Source: Tetracentron sinense
Taxonomy: Eukaryota > Streptophyta > Magnoliopsida > Trochodendrales > Trochodendraceae
DNA length: 64,000 nucleotides
Assembly (NCBI GenBank): GCA_015143295.1
Contig: CM026551.1
Coordinates: 11,304,499 to 11,368,498, forward strand
Direction of reading: 5' to 3'
Shown: positions 61,701-64,000 of the stretch, one piece after another
Numbering within the stretch: the first letter of the stretch is position 1
Layout of the letters: each line of letters opens with the position of its first letter
Notes under the pieces: model-generated
The model's database searches: none
What the model saw: the letters and a program-made list of their open reading frames with translations, nothing else
Told to the model about the DNA's origin: nothing
Made by a program: the position numbers and the translations under genes

Positions 61701-63985
61701 TGTACTTTCTTACACCTTACAATTGTACAAATGTCTTACATCTTTTGTACCTTCTTACAATTGTGTACAAATCTCAATGGTAAGTCTTTTCAAATTTGAT
61801 TTTTTATTTGATTTATTTTTAATATCTTTTTTATTCTCTTTCCTTTCTATATTTTATACAAGAAATGAGATACATCCAATTGTGATTGAACTCTCCCTGA
61901 GTTGAGTTCAATCGCACCCAAAGTTCAACTCTTGTTTTTTTTAACTCTTATTAATTGTGGTTAAGATTTACTAATCCTTGAAATTTAATAATATAATTTT
62001 GGTTTTCAAAAAATAATTTAAAAATATTATTTTTATATATCGAGGCTCCGGAGGCGCTCTCAACCCTATCCTAAATTAAAATTTGATGCTCTCGCTCCCG
62101 CTCTCACTCCCGCTTTGGTTACTTAGGCATGTCCAGCTTGATAGTGCCATCCTGAAGAAGAATAGGCCCGACAGCCTTGGTGAAATGTTGACAAATTGTT
62201 GTGAAGAAGACACATGCTGAAGAGATAACAAACCATCCCGAGCTTTCTCTCTAACAAAATAAATATCACAAGGCCTACAAATGGTTCTATCTCTTGTAGG
62301 GGTCATTGCTATAAATATAATATAGTTCACAAATCAATCATATGATCTGACTCAGTTCCATAGAACTTGATTAACAATTCCTAATTCAATAAAAGTAATT
62401 AGAACTGATAAGAATTAGTACATTATCTTCTTAAAACAGAATGATATCAATTTCAGTCTATGAAAACTTAAACACGGATAGATAGTGTCTCATTTATGAA
62501 GTGTCAGACACAATGACATCAACAAACCCGAGACACCGATGCATTTGTACAATATGTTCCATATATTTGTGTGATATTTTCAAAATAAATTAGTTCTTGT
62601 AGGTTTACAACATAGAAAGGCTGTGATTAGATATTCTATATGCATCAAAATTATATAAGTGACATAAACTGAGATTCCTGATTACCTAGAAATTAGAATT
62701 TGATACCAGGGCTTAAAGCCAGTTCTATATTATGAACTGAAGGGAGAGGAAACGAAAGTGCAGGTATCATAGTAAAGATTGGCTTCAATCAGATCATTGT
62801 TGATCAGATGTTTGATATATTTGGTAAGTTCATAGAAATGCGAAAAAGTGTAACTTAACTGAAAGTTGATCTTGATTATAAGAATAACATTAATATTGAT
62901 CTAAAATATTGATTATAGAAATGGAGAACCATCTCAATTTTCTTCGACATCTTCTTAGTTTTACAATTGGATTGATCCTAAAAGCAAGAGTCTTTATGGT
63001 CATTTCCAAAGGTCACTGTAGTTCATATCTAATATTAATTGGCTAGAAAATGGCATTGCTTGTTAGGTGGTTCACAACAAGGACCTTGTGTCTGTACTGA
63101 TTCTACTGAGCAGGAGTGAGCAGTTCACCAATAAATAGAGGAATTTTTTTAAAGGATTTCTATTTCCTGGAAGATTTCCTTTCCAAATACTGCAAGTTTC
63201 AAGTTTAAACTTAGGATTTTTTGTCGTTGAAGTATTGAACTATATAAAAACTCCTAGGATTCGTAAATTTACAATTCAGACAACTGACACGAATCCTGGA
63301 ACGGGACAAATCATAACTGTTTAAAGACCATGATACAAATGTGCTCAACATTTATATAACCATATAGCAAAACCCATAATAAAACTTACAGAAATGTATT
63401 GCTTTTTGTTTTATCAGTACCTAAAGAAATATATTGTTGAGAAATAACTTTAACAATAATGCATACTGCGAACAAAATAGAAAGGTGAAGTTAGCACATA
63501 AAATGGTGTATACATCTTATAATGCTGGCCACGATCACTGTACACATACATCACAGAAAGAAAACATACCATTTGAATAAATAAAAACAGCATGCTACTT
63601 AAGGAACAGGTTCTGGGGAAAAAAAAGGTACTAACAGGAAAAAACCTCTCACCATGAAGTGCCTCATCTAGGCTACCACCAGGTAGGAAATCATAAATTA
63701 ACAACTTTGAAGAAGCGGAATTGCAATATCCACGCAAATTCACCAGGTATCGGTTTTTTGTGCTCCCAAGAATCTCAAGCTCCCTTTCAAAAAAACGATC
63801 AAAGCCTTCATTCATCTTTAAAATTCGTTTTAAAGAAAATACATTGCCATCATCCATTGCAAGCTTGTAAACCGTTCCAAAGCCCCCAGAGCCTATTATA
63901 TGTTCCTCATTCAAAGTCTCTAATTTCTTAATGATATCTTTTGAAGAGTATGGCAAGTCTCCATGGAACATTACAATGGATGCAC
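55750..63985 (-). CDS. FEI: FEI1/FEI2-type LRR receptor-like kinase, kinase domain (5' part off window)
   Basis: Exons on the minus strand are 63985-63653, 59897-59652, 59141-59008 and 55968-55750, with consistent phases (1,1,0) and GT/AG borders. Together they give about 310 residues: juxtamembrane [20 protein letters not shown], glycine-rich loop [12 protein letters not shown], the ATP-site lysine in FSLKRIL, catalytic loop [21 protein letters not shown], activation segment [31 protein letters not shown], and the tail [20 protein letters not shown] then SNSD. It is an RD kinase with all key residues. The wording matches Arabidopsis FEI1/FEI2, plasma-membrane kinases linked to cell-wall (cellulose) synthesis and root growth through ACC. 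The signal peptide, LRRs and membrane helix are beyond the right edge. The 3.8-kb and 3.0-kb introns hold transposons. Confidence 0.93.
56805..57471. mobile_element. hAT-type element with AACGAGCTCG words in a FEI intron
   Basis: The 667-bp element starts TAGGAGTGATATCGAGCC and ends GGTTCGTTAATCAGCCCTA, its imperfect inverse. Perfect 8-bp duplications GTCCTAAC lie at 56797-56804 and 57472-57479. The interior repeats TTAATTAAACGAGCTCG and AAATCAAGCTTG several times, and includes a short (TG)n run. It is related in style to 22544-22960. It lies in the last FEI intron. Confidence 0.9.
57889..57908. repeat. (CA)n microsatellite
   Basis: About ten CA units in the last FEI intron. Nothing else notable. 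Confidence 0.85.
61200..62340 (-). mobile_element. Probable Copia-type retroelement remnant in a FEI intron
   Basis: The text ACATTCCCCCTCAAACTGGA at about 61470-61490 and the preceding GGTTTAGGGTTTAATAGAGAG are phrases often seen in Copia-type elements near the LTR/leader. The remnant is split by the hAT-type element at 61511-62126. LTR ends are not resolved, so this is an inference. Confidence 0.4.
61511..62126. mobile_element. Non-autonomous DNA transposon (hAT-type), family 1, copy 2
   Basis: The 616-bp element starts CTTAGTAACCCAAACC and ends GGTTACTTAG. Perfect 8-bp duplications GCATGTCC lie at 61503-61510 and 62127-62134. It shares with copy 1 (6252-6890) the GCTCCCGCTCTCA-like left part, the GTTCAATC middle and the GAGGCGCTCTC right part. 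Its left interior repeats GGTTT/GAGCG words. Confidence 0.9.
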
Positions 63986-64000
63986 CTGAAGCAATAAGAG

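Overview
This window reads as nuclear DNA of a flowering plant. The genes have introns with GT/AG borders, most of the remaining sequence is decayed transposable elements, and the protein families are plant ones: tau-class glutathione S-transferases, a plastid-targeted polyamine-binding-like protein and a FEI-type receptor kinase. I cannot name the species. A woody eudicot or magnoliid with long, TE-filled introns would fit.

Region 1 (1-26.1 kb) is a tandem array of four tau-class GST (GSTU) copies, all on the + strand and all with two coding exons. Copy A is cut by the window edge, with only exon 2 at 1353-1718. Copy B (4724-7907) has a 5-bp deletion and is probably a pseudogene. Copies C (10713-14600) and D (23768-26066) look intact, at about 226 and 227 aa. 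Introns of A, B and C share a block of degenerate ~35-bp repeats that D lacks. Paralogue alignment gives empty sites for later insertions: an 8-bp-TSD element in B, a 1.5-kb solo LTR in C, and a Mutator-like MITE plus a SINE in D. The 14.6-23.7 kb gap between C and D holds LTR-element debris, a 5'-truncated LINE, a 1.7-kb non-autonomous CACTA element with its TAC target duplication, a SINE, a hAT-type element and two more MITEs.

Region 2 (26.1-29.7 kb) is a spacer with a Copia-type solo LTR next to a LINE scrap and several MITE-like pieces.

Region 3 (29.7-52.4 kb, + strand) is one seven-exon gene encoding a 571-aa PotD/spermidine-putrescine-binding-like protein with a plastid-type N-terminus. 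Its large introns carry L1 LINE pieces and at least seven hAT-type non-autonomous elements, four of them with perfect 8-bp target duplications and some nested.

Region 4 (55.7-64 kb, - strand) is the 3' part of a FEI1/FEI2-type LRR receptor kinase gene. Four exons encode the kinase domain; the extracellular part lies beyond the right edge. The polyamine-binding-like gene and the FEI gene face each other tail to tail. In Arabidopsis the matching genes (At1g31410 and At1g31420/FEI1) are also neighbours, so this looks like a conserved gene pair.

I saw no tRNA, rRNA or CRISPR. The most unusual material is the set of hAT-type elements whose interiors are built from variations of one short word per element, one of which carries a promoter-like, gene-like insert, and the repeat-bearing element inherited by three GST introns.
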